Source of the DNA: Pseudomonadaceae bacterium UBA836
GTDB taxonomy: Bacteria; Pseudomonadota; Gammaproteobacteria; Pseudomonadales; Pseudomonadaceae
NCBI GenBank assembly: GCA_002296055.1
Contig: DBHE01000236.1
Coordinates: 1-24,223, forward strand
Length of the DNA stretch: 24,223 nucleotides
Direction of reading: 5' to 3'
The position numbers were made by a program, and so were the translations under genes. Positions 16,458-24,223 of this stretch are shown in pieces (the first letter of the stretch is position 1; each line of letters starts with the position of its first letter). Under the pieces are notes generated by a model. The model did not search any database. It saw only the letters and a program-made list of their open reading frames with translations, and had not been told where the DNA came from.

Positions 16458-17383
16458 ACCAGATAACCCAACCCCTGCAGGCACCCAGCGAGCTTCCGCA
16501 GCTAATGGGCAAGCGCTACCAGATTGAGCGCCTGCTTGGCGTCGGCGGCATGGGCGCGGTCTACCGCGCCCGCGACCTGCTACGTGAGCAGTTTGGCGAC
16601 CCCGAACCCTGGGTCGCACTAAAGACCCTGAACGATAGCTTCGCCCGCCATCCCGACGCCAACGCCCTGCTCCACAGCGAATTTGCTCTCACCAGCCGCC
16701 TGCATCACCGCCATGTAGTGCGCCCGCACAGCTTTCACGTGGACGCCGAAAGCCAGCGCGCCTTTCTTACCCTGGAGTTGCTCGATGGCCCCACGCTGGA
16801 TCAGATCATGGCCTCGCACCCCCAGGGCATGCCTTGGGCCGAGCTGCAACCCTTGGCTCTGGCCCTGCTGGATGCTCTACAGCACGCTCACCAGCGCGGC
16901 GTGCTGCACGGCGACATCAAACCAACCAATGTGATGCTGTGTGCCAGCGGTGTACGGTTGTTTGATTTCGGTCTGGGCCAGGCCAATGAAGGACTGTTGA
17001 GCAGCCTCCCAAAGCTGTCTCGCCGCCGGCTGGCCGCCTGGACACCCCGCTACGCTGCGCTGGAACTGCTGGATGGCGGCGACCTGAGCAAAGCCACCGA
17101 TCTCTACGCACTTGGTTGCGTACTCTACGAGCTGGCCAGCGGGCATCACCCCTTCAGCCGCCTTACCGCGCGCCAGGCCATGCGCATGGACCAATACGCT
17201 ACTCTGCAAAAGCCCGCCGGCTTGCCAGCGCACTGTTGGCCAGCACTGCGCACTGCGCTGGCTTTCGAACCGGCACAACGTCAAGGCAGTGTGGAACAGC
17301 TACGGGAGGTTTTCGGGCAACCGAGTCGACGCTGGTGGCTGCCGCTGAAGCGCAATCGGCCGACGGCATTGCCGCCGGCCTGA
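16454..17383 (+). CDS. stk1: T6SS-associated Ser/Thr protein kinase (PpkA/Stk1), soluble short form
   Basis: Hanks-type kinase that phosphorylates threonine on T6SS components such as the FHA protein. The 309-aa protein starts with GTG at 16454, overlapping the phosphatase gene by 4 bp. Catalytic features are present: glycine loop G29-x-G31-x-x-G34, VALK lysine K57, catalytic loop HGDIKPTN with D154 and N159, and DFG at 171-173. The loop reads HGD rather than HRD, so this is a non-RD kinase, probably not needing activation-loop phosphorylation. The protein ends about 40 residues after the kinase fold. It lacks the membrane segment and von Willebrand domain of PpkA from HSI-1, so a membrane sensor must be another protein. 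Its stop lies 8 bp from the convergent thrH stop. Confidence 0.94.
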   Translation: MNQITQPLQAPSELPQLMGKRYQIERLLGVGGMGAVYRARDLLREQFGDPEPWVALKTLNDSFARHPDANALLHSEFALTSRLHHRHVVRPHSFHVDAESQRAFLTLELLDGPTLDQIMASHPQGMPWAELQPLALALLDALQHAHQRGVLHGDIKPTNVMLCASGVRLFDFGLGQANEGLLSSLPKLSRRRLAAWTPRYAALELLDGGDLSKATDLYALGCVLYELASGHHPFSRLTARQAMRMDQYATLQKPAGLPAHCWPALRTALAFEPAQRQGSVEQLREVFGQPSRRWWLPLKRNRPTALPPA

Positions 17384-17391
17384 GGGTCAAA

Positions 17392-18009
17392 TCAGAGCGA
17401 CAGCTCGCGATTGGACGCAGCGATAAAGGCCTTCTTGAGGTCTTCGTAGGTGTGGACTGCGGGGAATTGCGGAAACTCGCGAATCACGTTGTCCGGGGCA
17501 TGGAACAGGATACCGGCATGCGCTTCAGACAGCATGGTAGTGTCGTTGTAGGAGTCACCTGCCGCGATGATGCGGTAGTAGATGCTCTTCAGGGCGATGA
17601 CCGACTGACGCTTGGGGTCTTTCTGGCGCAGCTGATAGTCAACAACACGGTCGTTCTCATCAGTGATCAGGCGGTGGCACAGCAGCGTCGGGAAACCGAG
17701 CTGACGCATCAGCGGCTGGGAGAACTCGTAGAAGGTGTCAGACAGAATGACGACCTGAAAACGCTCACGCAGCCAATCGACAAACTCAACAGCGCCGTCC
17801 AGCGGCTTCAGAGTCGCGATGACTTCTTGGATATCCGACAGCTTGAGGCCGTGCTTGTCGAGAATAGACAGACGTTGCTTCATCAGCACGTCGTAATCGG
17901 GAATGTCACGGGTGGTCGCCTTGAGTTCCTCAATGCCGGTTTTTTCGGCAAAGGCAATCCAGATTTCCGGGACCAGTACGCCCTCCAGGTCAAGGCAAGC
18001 AATTTCCAC
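17392..18009 (-). CDS. thrH: ThrH: phosphoserine phosphatase / phosphoserine:homoserine phosphotransferase
   Basis: HAD-superfamily enzyme of the Pseudomonas ThrH type. It hydrolyses phosphoserine and can transfer the phosphate to homoserine, touching serine and threonine synthesis. The start is a GTG at 18009 (sequence VEIACLDLEGVLVPE), 7 nt after a strong AGGAG; this gives 205 aa, the length I know for P. aeruginosa ThrH. The catalytic Asp is D7 in the DLEG motif. The phosphate-binding motif with Ser is in VVILSDTFYEFS, Lys in QKDPKR, and the metal-binding acidic motif is GDSYNDTTM. The frame extends further upstream without a good start and is not used. It is divergent from cysH and convergent with the T6SS kinase gene. 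Confidence 0.96.
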   Translation of the reverse strand: MEIACLDLEGVLVPEIWIAFAEKTGIEELKATTRDIPDYDVLMKQRLSILDKHGLKLSDIQEVIATLKPLDGAVEFVDWLRERFQVVILSDTFYEFSQPLMRQLGFPTLLCHRLITDENDRVVDYQLRQKDPKRQSVIALKSIYYRIIAAGDSYNDTTMLSEAHAGILFHAPDNVIREFPQFPAVHTYEDLKKAFIAASNRELSL

Positions 18010-18060
18010 GCGACACTCCTGATTTTCAATAGTTGAGGCTGGCGCACAATCTACCGGCAA

Positions 18061-18180
18061 GCGCCCCCGGGCGCAACGAGAAGCGGGTTTCCAGCGCGCG
18101 CCAACATGGCAAAAAGGCATAAAAATATAACTAAATAAAAGAGGATGGACTAAGACGCCCTTTGTTAGACTGCCGGCGTA
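18061..18180. promoter_or_regulatory. AT-rich divergent promoter region between thrH and cysH
   Basis: The 222-bp gap has a sharply AT-rich core at about 18110-18143 (runs such as GGCATAAAAATATAAC) inside GC-rich DNA. TATAAC reads as a -10-like element on the plus strand and TATATT on the minus strand, but neither has a convincing -35. Since cysB lies nearby and CysB activates cysH in related bacteria, a CysB site here is likely, but its loose consensus cannot be pinned down by eye. Confidence 0.35.
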
Positions 18181-18231
18181 AACCAGAAACGGTGGCACAC
18201 CGATCCACCGCCGGATTGAGAGCCTGATGCA

Positions 18232-18957
18232 ATGAGTAATTTCGACATCGACCAGTTGGCAAGCGAGTACGCCAACAAGTCGCCCCAGCAGATCCTTGAG
18301 CTTGCCCTGGGCCAGTTCGACAATCTCTGGCTGTCATTCAGTGGCGCCGACGATATCGTCGCGCTGGATATGGCCTGGAAAATCAACCCCGAGATCAAGG
18401 TGTTCACCCTGGACACCGGCCGCTTGCACGCCGAGACCTACCGCTTCCTTGAGCAGGTACGCAAACACTACGGTATTGAGCTTGAAGTGCTGTCTCCAGA
18501 TCACCAGCAGTTGGAAGCCTACGTCCGTGAAAACGGCCTGTTCGACTTTTATGAAAATGGCCACGGCGGCTGCTGCGGTGTGCGCAAGATCGCCCCGCTG
18601 CGTCGCAAGCTGGGTGGCGTAGATGCCTGGATCACCGGACAGCGCAAGGATCAAAGCCCCACTCGCGCCGACGTGCCAGTGATTCAGCTAGACACCGCCT
18701 TTTCGACGGACGACCACCCGCTGGTGAAGTTCAACCCGCTGGCCAACTATAGCAGCGAGGACATCTGGAACTACATCCGCATGCTGGAGATCCCCTATAA
18801 CCCGCTGCACGAGAAGGGATTTATCAGTATCGGTTGCGAGCCCTGCACCCGGCCAGTCCTGCCCAACCAGCATGAGCGCGAAGGCCGCTGGTGGTGGGAG
18901 GAGTCGACCAAGAAGGAATGCGGCTTGCACGCCAGCAACCTGATTGCCCGCAGTTAG
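18232..18957 (+). CDS. cysH: Assimilatory adenylyl-sulfate (APS) reductase, iron-sulfur type
   Basis: Reduces adenosine 5'-phosphosulfate to sulfite and AMP with thioredoxin during sulfate assimilation. The 241-aa protein has the nucleotide-binding loop SGADD at residues 37-41. It carries the two cysteine pairs that hold a [4Fe-4S] cluster: C114-C115 (GGCCGVRK) and C202/C205 (IGCEPCTRP). These mark it as an APS rather than a PAPS reductase. The catalytic cysteine is C230 in the C-terminal ECGLH motif. The ATG at 18232 has a modest GAGAG upstream. The order thrH-cysH-cysB matches P. aeruginosa (PA1757, PA1756, PA1754). Expression probably depends on CysB from the gene across the hairpin. Confidence 0.96.
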   Translation: MSNFDIDQLASEYANKSPQQILELALGQFDNLWLSFSGADDIVALDMAWKINPEIKVFTLDTGRLHAETYRFLEQVRKHYGIELEVLSPDHQQLEAYVRENGLFDFYENGHGGCCGVRKIAPLRRKLGGVDAWITGQRKDQSPTRADVPVIQLDTAFSTDDHPLVKFNPLANYSSEDIWNYIRMLEIPYNPLHEKGFISIGCEPCTRPVLPNQHEREGRWWWEESTKKECGLHASNLIARS

Positions 18958-18980
18958 AGTCTGATGCCGAACGAGGCCTA

Positions 18981-19064
18981 GGGACGCACTGATCAATTCC
19001 ACACGCCCTGTGCACGCTTGGGCGCTAGCCCTGCGGGGCGTTCAGAATTAATCAGTGCTCTCCC
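18981..19064. repeat. 84-bp inverted-repeat element between convergent cysH and cysB
   Basis: The left end GGGACGCACTGATCAATTC (18981-18999) pairs with the right end GAATTAATCAGTGCTCTCCC (19045-19064) apart from one mismatch and one extra base. The complementarity resumes as ACGCCC (19003-19008) with GGGCGT (19036-19041), and a small GGGC-GCTA-GCCC hairpin sits in the centre. It starts 24 bp after the cysH stop and ends 2 bp before the cysB stop. CTA flanks both sides (18978-18980 and 19067-19069). It can act as a bidirectional terminator and looks like a small MITE; no transposase is encoded. Confidence 0.65.
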
Positions 19065-19066
19065 CT

Positions 19067-20137
<1,071 letters not shown>

Positions 20138-20199
20138 TTAGTCCATAAATTCCAGCAACGGAACGAATTAGTGCAGCCCGTCACACAGCCGATAGTGCA

Positions 20200-21117
20200 T
20201 CAGGCTGAAGTAGGTGATTTGAGGTTGCTGATCCCATGCGGCACATGCCCGGTAGGCACCACGCCCACAGCGCGCTGACAGTGCCCTTCCTGATCATCAA
20301 AAAACAGGTCCGCGCCAAAAGCCTGCAGAAACTCTGACTTGTCCAGACCGCCCAAAAACAGGGATTCGTCCAACCGAATATCCCACTCACGCAGGGTACG
20401 AATAACGCGCTCGTGGGCCGGCGCGCTACGCGCGGTTACCAGCGCAGTGCGGATTGGGCATTGCTCGTTGGGGAACTCGGTCTGAATGCGATTGAGCGCA
20501 GCAAGAAACGCCTTAAAAGGACCACCGCGCAGCGGCTGGTGGGCAGACACCTGCTCGCTGGCCTGAAAGGCCTCCAAGCCGTCGCGCTGAAATACCTGCT
20601 CGGACTCGTCGGAAAACAGCACAGCGTCACCATCAAAGGCGATGCGCAGTTCATCGCGCTGCTCCGGGCGGCGCTTGGCCGGCAGGATGGTTGCCGCGGC
20701 AAAGCCGGCATCCAACGTGGCGCGCACATCTTCGGCATGGGTGGAGAGAAACAGCTGACAGCCAAAGGCTGGGATATAGGTAAAGGGGCTACGACCACCA
20801 GCAAAAGCGGCCCGGGTGATACCCAGGCCGTAATGCTGGATCGAATTGAATACCCGCAGACCGGTGTCGGCGCTGTTGCGGGAGATCAGTACCACCTCAA
20901 CCCGGCTGTCACCCTCCAGCAGGCTGTTGATGCGCAGCAGCTTTTGCACCAGAGGAAACGCCTCACCCGGCTCCAGCGGCTCGTCTTCATGCGCTATCTG
21001 GTAGAGCCGGTACGCTTCCAGCCCTTCACGCTCGAAGACTGCGTGGCTATCGTCCAGATCAAACAGCGCTCTGGAGGAAATGGCGATAACCAGTTTGTCG
21101 CCGAGCTGGGCTGGCAT
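20200..21117 (-). CDS. Cytosolic 5'-nucleotidase family protein
   Basis: A 305-aa protein that I recognise as the bacterial 5'-nucleotidase family (PF06189 type), expected to dephosphorylate nucleoside monophosphates. Visible features are the N-terminal SSRALFDLDDSH (about residues 14-25), an acidic motif of the kind used for nucleophile and metal binding. Also present are the middle stretches VVLISRNSADTGLRVFNS and FAGGRSPFTYIPAF, and a C-terminal DLFFDDQ. There is no signal peptide. The start at 21117 is 5 nt after a strong AGGAAG that overlaps the panE stop codon, and the gap to panE is 9 bp. The two genes therefore form an operon (panE first). Substrate preference is not predictable from sequence. 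Confidence 0.85.
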   Translation of the reverse strand: MPAQLGDKLVIAISSRALFDLDDSHAVFEREGLEAYRLYQIAHEDEPLEPGEAFPLVQKLLRINSLLEGDSRVEVVLISRNSADTGLRVFNSIQHYGLGITRAAFAGGRSPFTYIPAFGCQLFLSTHAEDVRATLDAGFAAATILPAKRRPEQRDELRIAFDGDAVLFSDESEQVFQRDGLEAFQASEQVSAHQPLRGGPFKAFLAALNRIQTEFPNEQCPIRTALVTARSAPAHERVIRTLREWDIRLDESLFLGGLDKSEFLQAFGADLFFDDQEGHCQRAVGVVPTGHVPHGISNLKSPTSA

Positions 21118-21126
21118 GCGGGCTTC

Positions 21127-22083
21127 CTATTGATCGGACAGGTATCGGTTCTGGATGAACGTCAGCTGGTCCAACATTGCCTCGATTTTAGGCAGGCTGC
21201 AACCTGCCTCACGGCCCTGGCGCAGCAGCTCGCCGTACAGGCTGTCCAGTTCCATGGGGCGCTTGTGCAGCCAGTCGTGGTACATGCTCGGCTGGTAGTC
21301 GGGCATGGCGCCAGTCCCCATCAGCAGTTTGTCTGCAAGGCCATCGGGCATGCTGACACCCTTGGCCCGGGCAGTGCTGATAACCTCTTCCATCATTTCC
21401 TTGATCAGCTTATTGCTGGCCGGGTCTTTCAGCAGCGCCTGGGTACCGGCATTCAGCACCACAGAAATACCGTTGAAAGGCGCGTTCCAAACCAGCTTCT
21501 GCCAACGCGCCTCGTCCACGCCAGGCAGCAGGCGGGTGGGGATCTTGCCGGAGGCGAGCAGCTCTGCGCCCTCCTTGATCAGCGCTTGCTGCGCGTCAAC
21601 ACTGGTGGCCGGTCCAGAGTGGTAACCGAGGTCGACCATACCATTGGCCTGATGCTTGACCAGGCCAGGGCCTTCGCGGAACAGGCACACGTAGCACAGG
21701 CCACCGATCAGATGCATGCTGTCCGGCAGATAGGGACGCAGGTGGTCTTCGTTGCTCAGGCCATTTTGCAACAGCACGACCTTGGCATCAGGCTTGCCGG
21801 CGCGGGTGATAATCTCGCCCAGGTTGCCCGCGGTCGACTTGGCACCGATAAACAACCAGTCACAGGGCGGCATGTCCGCGGCATCCTTGTAGGCCTGCAC
21901 CGGGTGCAAATGCAGTTGCTCGTTGACCAGGCTGTTGATGGTGATGCCCTTCTCAACCACAGCGTCATATTCACTGCGCAGCAAAAAGTGCACATCGTTG
22001 CCGCCCTGGGCCAGCATGGCGCCGTAAAAGCCGCCGATGGCGCCTGTGCCGATAATGCCGATTTGCAGTTTTTTCTGGTCCAT
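21127..22083 (-). CDS. panE: 2-dehydropantoate 2-reductase (ketopantoate reductase)
   Basis: NADPH-dependent reductase that makes pantoate for pantothenate and coenzyme A synthesis. The 318-aa protein begins with the dinucleotide-binding motif GIIGTGAIGGFYG (G12-x-G14-x-x-G17). The C-terminal ketopantoate reductase domain contains the conserved W-KLVWNAPFN-type stretch (WQKLVWNAPFNGIS), with the catalytic Lys and Asn. The ATG at 22083 is preceded by GAGGG with 6-nt spacing; an in-frame ATG 19 codons upstream lacks homology value. Related paralogues exist in Pseudomonas, so a different 2-oxoacid substrate is possible. It is divergent from the DAHP synthase gene; the 239-bp gap between them holds no gene, only an AT-rich stretch near 22196-22215. 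Confidence 0.9.
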   Translation of the reverse strand: MDQKKLQIGIIGTGAIGGFYGAMLAQGGNDVHFLLRSEYDAVVEKGITINSLVNEQLHLHPVQAYKDAADMPPCDWLFIGAKSTAGNLGEIITRAGKPDAKVVLLQNGLSNEDHLRPYLPDSMHLIGGLCYVCLFREGPGLVKHQANGMVDLGYHSGPATSVDAQQALIKEGAELLASGKIPTRLLPGVDEARWQKLVWNAPFNGISVVLNAGTQALLKDPASNKLIKEMMEEVISTARAKGVSMPDGLADKLLMGTGAMPDYQPSMYHDWLHKRPMELDSLYGELLRQGREAGCSLPKIEAMLDQLTFIQNRYLSDQ

Positions 22084-22322
22084 ACAACCCTCATTTGGAT
22101 GATCTGTTATTGGTATCGGGCAATGGTAAGCGCCGGGCACGCGGCAAGACAGTCAACAACACGACAAAATCAGCCGACGGATGCATTTTCAGGCGCTAAT
22201 TAATTTTGTTTTTCAGGGCGATAGCGGCCTGCGGGGTAGCCTAAGCGGCCAACCTTGATTAAGCTGTGACGCACTCAAAATAGTGCCGCACCGCGCGGCC
22301 GGTACCACTTCCGGGAAGACTG

Positions 22323-23405
22323 ATGGCCGATTTACCTATTGATGACCTGAACATTACCTCCAACGAGATCCTGATTACCCCCGAGCAGCTGAAAGCCAAG
22401 ATTCCGCTCAGCGAGGCTGCCCAGGCTACCGTGGTGGAAAGCCGCCAGGTGATTCGCGACATTCTCGACGGCAAGGACCACCGCCTGTTCATTGTCATTG
22501 GCCCCTGCTCTATCCACGATATCGAGGCCGCCAAGGACTACGCCGCGCGTCTGAAGAAGCTTGCCGCCGAAGTCAGCGACACCCTGTACCTGGTAATGCG
22601 CGTGTACTTCGAGAAGCCGCGCACCACCGTGGGCTGGAAAGGTCTGATCAACGACCCCTACCTGGATGACTCCTTCAAAATTCAGGATGGCCTGCAGATT
22701 GGCCGCCAGTTACTGCGCGACCTGACCGAGATGGGGCTGCCCACCGCTACCGAAGCGCTCGATCCGATCTCGCCCCAGTACCTGCAAGATCTTATCTCCT
22801 GGTCCGCCATTGGCGCACGCACCACCGAGTCGCAGACCCACCGCGAAATGTCATCCGGCCTGTCCTCGGCTGTGGGCTTCAAGAACGGCACCGATGGCGG
22901 CCTGTCCGTGGCTATCAACGCCCTGCAGTCGGTTTCCAGCCCGCACCGCTTCCTGGGTATTAACCAGCAAGGCCAGGTATCCATCGTGACCACCAAGGGC
23001 AACCCCTACGGCCACGTGGTACTGCGCGGCGGCAACGGCAAGCCCAACTACGACTCGGTCAGCGTTGCGCTGTGCGAGAAGGATTTGGAGAAAGCGGGCA
23101 TCCCCAGCAACATCATGGTTGACTGCAGCCATGCCAACTCCAACAAAGACCCGGGCCTGCAGCCGCTGGTCATGGACAACGTTGCCAACCAGATCCTGGA
23201 AGGCAACGACTCCATCATCGGCCTGATGGTCGAGAGCCATATCGGCTGGGGCAATCAGTCTATTCCCAAGGACCTGTCGCAGCTGCAGTACGGCGTTTCG
23301 GTGACCGATGCCTGTATCGACTGGGCAACCACTGAACAGAGCGTGCGCAGCATGCGTGACAAACTCAAGGACGTGCTGCCCCGCCGCCCGCGCATGCAGC
23401 GCTGA
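22323..23405 (+). CDS. 3-deoxy-7-phosphoheptulonate synthase (DAHP synthase), class I
   Basis: First enzyme of the shikimate pathway; joins phosphoenolpyruvate and erythrose 4-phosphate. The 360-aa length and sequence match the AroF/AroG/AroH type (class I-alpha). The metal-ligand cysteine is C62 in GPCSIHD. The phosphate-binding KPRTTVGWKG is at 98-107. The active-site stretch IGARTTESQTHREM follows, and then the metal-binding DCSHANSNKD. The N-terminal about 45 residues are the feedback-control extension. Which aromatic amino acid inhibits it cannot be decided by eye, so no symbol is given. GGGAAG lies 5 nt before the ATG. The gene ends 9 bp before a strong terminator. Confidence 0.96.
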   Translation: MADLPIDDLNITSNEILITPEQLKAKIPLSEAAQATVVESRQVIRDILDGKDHRLFIVIGPCSIHDIEAAKDYAARLKKLAAEVSDTLYLVMRVYFEKPRTTVGWKGLINDPYLDDSFKIQDGLQIGRQLLRDLTEMGLPTATEALDPISPQYLQDLISWSAIGARTTESQTHREMSSGLSSAVGFKNGTDGGLSVAINALQSVSSPHRFLGINQQGQVSIVTTKGNPYGHVVLRGGNGKPNYDSVSVALCEKDLEKAGIPSNIMVDCSHANSNKDPGLQPLVMDNVANQILEGNDSIIGLMVESHIGWGNQSIPKDLSQLQYGVSVTDACIDWATTEQSVRSMRDKLKDVLPRRPRMQR

Positions 23406-23414
23406 GCAGCAGCC

Positions 23415-23449
23415 AACAAAAAACCCGCCAAACTGGCGGGTTTTTTGTT
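23415..23449. terminator. Strong bidirectional intrinsic terminator
   Basis: AAAAAACCCGCCA (23418-23430), loop AAC, TGGCGGGTTTTTT (23434-23446) form a perfect stem with an A-run on the left and a T-run on the right. It can stop transcription from DAHP synthase (plus) and from the GNAT gene (minus), which converge on it. Confidence 0.95.
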
Positions 23450-23461
23450 GTGTCTTGCGGG

Positions 23462-23737
23462 CTACTCAACGTTCGCCGCGTGACGATCCATGTAACGCTC
23501 AACGTACGAGCAGGAAGGAATGACGGTGTAACCCTGCTCACGCGCAAAGCTCAGTGCATGCGCCGTCAGCTTGGCCGCCAGACCCTTGCCACGCAGGGCA
23601 TTGGGTACGAAGGTGCGGTAGATATCCAGTGTCTTCTTGCCAAGATCCATGTAGGCGAGATAAGCCCGTGCACCTTCCAATGCGATATAGAACTGCTTGC
23701 CTTCCTGATCGTGCTGGACGGTGGCGTTCATATTCAT
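23462..23737 (-). CDS. Small GNAT-type N-acetyltransferase (YjdJ-like)
   Basis: A 91-aa single-domain acetyltransferase of the compact YjdJ type (PF14542-like), about half the length of ordinary GNAT proteins. The acetyl-CoA-binding region is RTFVPNALRGKGLAAKL (about residues 41-57, with the R/Q-x-x-G-x-G/A pattern as R49-GKGLA). A conserved SCSYV follows near residue 75. The start at 23737 is chosen over the longer frame because GGGAG lies 7 nt upstream; the ATG at 23731 is an alternative. It is transcribed toward the shared terminator. The acceptor substrate is unknown. A weak -10-like TATAGT lies upstream at 23787-23782. Confidence 0.87.
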   Translation of the reverse strand: MNMNATVQHDQEGKQFYIALEGARAYLAYMDLGKKTLDIYRTFVPNALRGKGLAAKLTAHALSFAREQGYTVIPSCSYVERYMDRHAANVE

Positions 23738-23834
23738 TGTCAGTCTCCCAGGCAGATATAACTCCGAGCGAGGAGTCATCCACTATAGACCCATATCAGC
23801 CGGAATGTTCCCCAACTGACGAAATTTTGTGCAC

Positions 23835-23871
23835 TGGAGCACGCAGCGCCTATTCGATGCCGCGTGCTCCA
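23835..23871 (-). terminator. Hairpin downstream of the GntP-type permease, weak terminator
   Basis: TGGAGCACGC (23835-23844) and GCGTGCTCCA (23862-23871) are perfect 10-bp complements with a 17-nt loop, just after the permease stop codon on the minus strand. The following sequence AGTGCACAAAATTTCG lacks a proper T-run, so it may be a Rho-assisted or 3'-protecting hairpin. Confidence 0.5.
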
Positions 23872-23877
23872 CGGGCC

Positions 23878-24223
23878 TCAGGAGACCATGCCCATGCCCA
23901 GCGACATCAGCAGGGCAATGGAGGCCAGACAGGCGATGACAGGCACGGCGACCGTGACAACAAAGATGTCCCGATAGGCTTCCTTGTGGGTAATACCCAT
24001 GATCATGAAGGTCGCAATCACCGCGCCGCAATGCGGCAGCGAATCCAGACCACCGGCAGCGATCGCCGCGATACGGTGCAGAATTTCCGGATCAACACCC
24101 ATCTCGATGTAATGCGGGCCCAGCGACTGCATGAAGATCTGCAGACCACCGGAAGAAGAGCCGACAATCGCCGAGACCACGCTGACCGACGCAAACACCG
24201 ACAGCAGCGGCGGCAGATCAACG
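23878..24223 (-). CDS. GntP-family permease, C-terminal 114 residues (cut by window edge)
   Basis: The last part of a membrane transporter that continues beyond 24223. At least three hydrophobic segments are seen. The sequences GSSSGGLQIFMQ, IAAIAAGGLDSLPHCGAVIATF and DIFVVTVAVPVIACLASIALL match the C-terminal half of the GntP family, which moves gluconate, hydroxybutyrate or related organic acids with protons. The stop is the TGA at 23880-23878. The ATG and GTG codons seen inside are internal. The substrate cannot be settled from this fragment; a hydroxybutyrate-type permease is one possibility. Confidence 0.85.
   Translation of the reverse strand, partial: VDLPPLLSVFASVSVVSAIVGSSSGGLQIFMQSLGPHYIEMGVDPEILHRIAAIAAGGLDSLPHCGAVIATFMIMGITHKEAYRDIFVVTVAVPVIACLASIALLMSLGMGMVS

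Noticed and set aside
17116..18036. Plus-strand open frame of 306 codons spanning the kinase end and the antisense of thrH
   Set aside because: Overlaps the kinase gene in another frame and then runs antisense to thrH; no ribosome-binding site or motif.
18010..18198. Longer thrH frame starting at 18198
   Set aside because: The added 63 residues cross the AT-rich promoter region; the GTG at 18009 has a strong AGGAG and gives the known 205-aa length.
20413..22203. Long plus-strand open frame (596 codons) opposite the 5'-nucleotidase and panE
   Set aside because: It is antisense to two well-recognised genes, has no family motif, is His/Gln/Ala/Val-rich in the manner of a GC-rich shadow frame, and runs across the gene boundary.

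Overview
The window looks like chromosomal DNA of a gamma-proteobacterium of the Pseudomonas / Halopseudomonas group. The evidence is the GC-rich coding style, protein sequences that read like Pseudomonas orthologues (GltX, ThrH, CysH, CysB, DAHP synthase, PauB), and two gene neighbourhoods I recall from Pseudomonas aeruginosa: tRNA-Ala / gltX / LysR / EmrA-type / EmrB-type, and thrH / cysH / cysB / panE / DAHP synthase / GNAT. The species assignment is inference; no database search was possible.

Layout. (1) 1-5430: the 5' part of a tRNA-Ala(GGC) at the left edge, gltX on the minus strand, then a LysR regulator divergent from a two-gene EmrAB-type drug-efflux operon. The shared 102-bp control region carries a perfect 10-bp inverted repeat. 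(2) 5473-6797: a gamma-glutamylputrescine oxidase-type FAD enzyme preceded by a 20-bp palindrome. (3) 6965-8290: a PA2779-family membrane protein coupled to a PA2778-family lipoprotein with a C39-like cysteine peptidase domain and TPR-like repeats. (4) 8322-17383: a compact, co-directional type VI secretion (T6SS) operon: a previously hidden 55-aa lipoprotein, an FHA protein, TssJ, TssK, TssL, TssM, a PP2C phosphatase and a Ser/Thr kinase. All genes nearly touch or overlap. (5) 17392-23449: thrH, cysH, cysB, a 5'-nucleotidase, panE and DAHP synthase, ending in a strong bidirectional terminator. (6) 23462-24223: a small YjdJ-type GNAT protein and the 3' end of a GntP-family permease.

The most interesting part is region 4. 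It has the gene order of the second half of an HSI-2-type T6SS locus (membrane complex plus threonine-phosphorylation switch). The sheath, baseplate, ClpV, Hcp, VgrG and TssA genes are absent, and housekeeping genes flank it on both sides. Just ahead of it is a near-consensus sigma-54 (-24/-12) promoter at 8428-8442. A perfect 11-4-11 dyad at 8322-8347 is centred about 118 bp upstream of the predicted transcription start, where a bacterial enhancer-binding protein would sit. I infer a split T6SS whose membrane-complex operon is separately controlled by RpoN, with the activator and the rest of the machine elsewhere.

Other structures worth attention are an 84-bp hairpin or MITE-like element squeezed between the convergent cysH and cysB genes, and a 7-bp-stem hairpin in the cysB leader just upstream of its ribosome-binding site. 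The other candidates are the palindromic operators in front of the efflux operon and the FAD oxidase.
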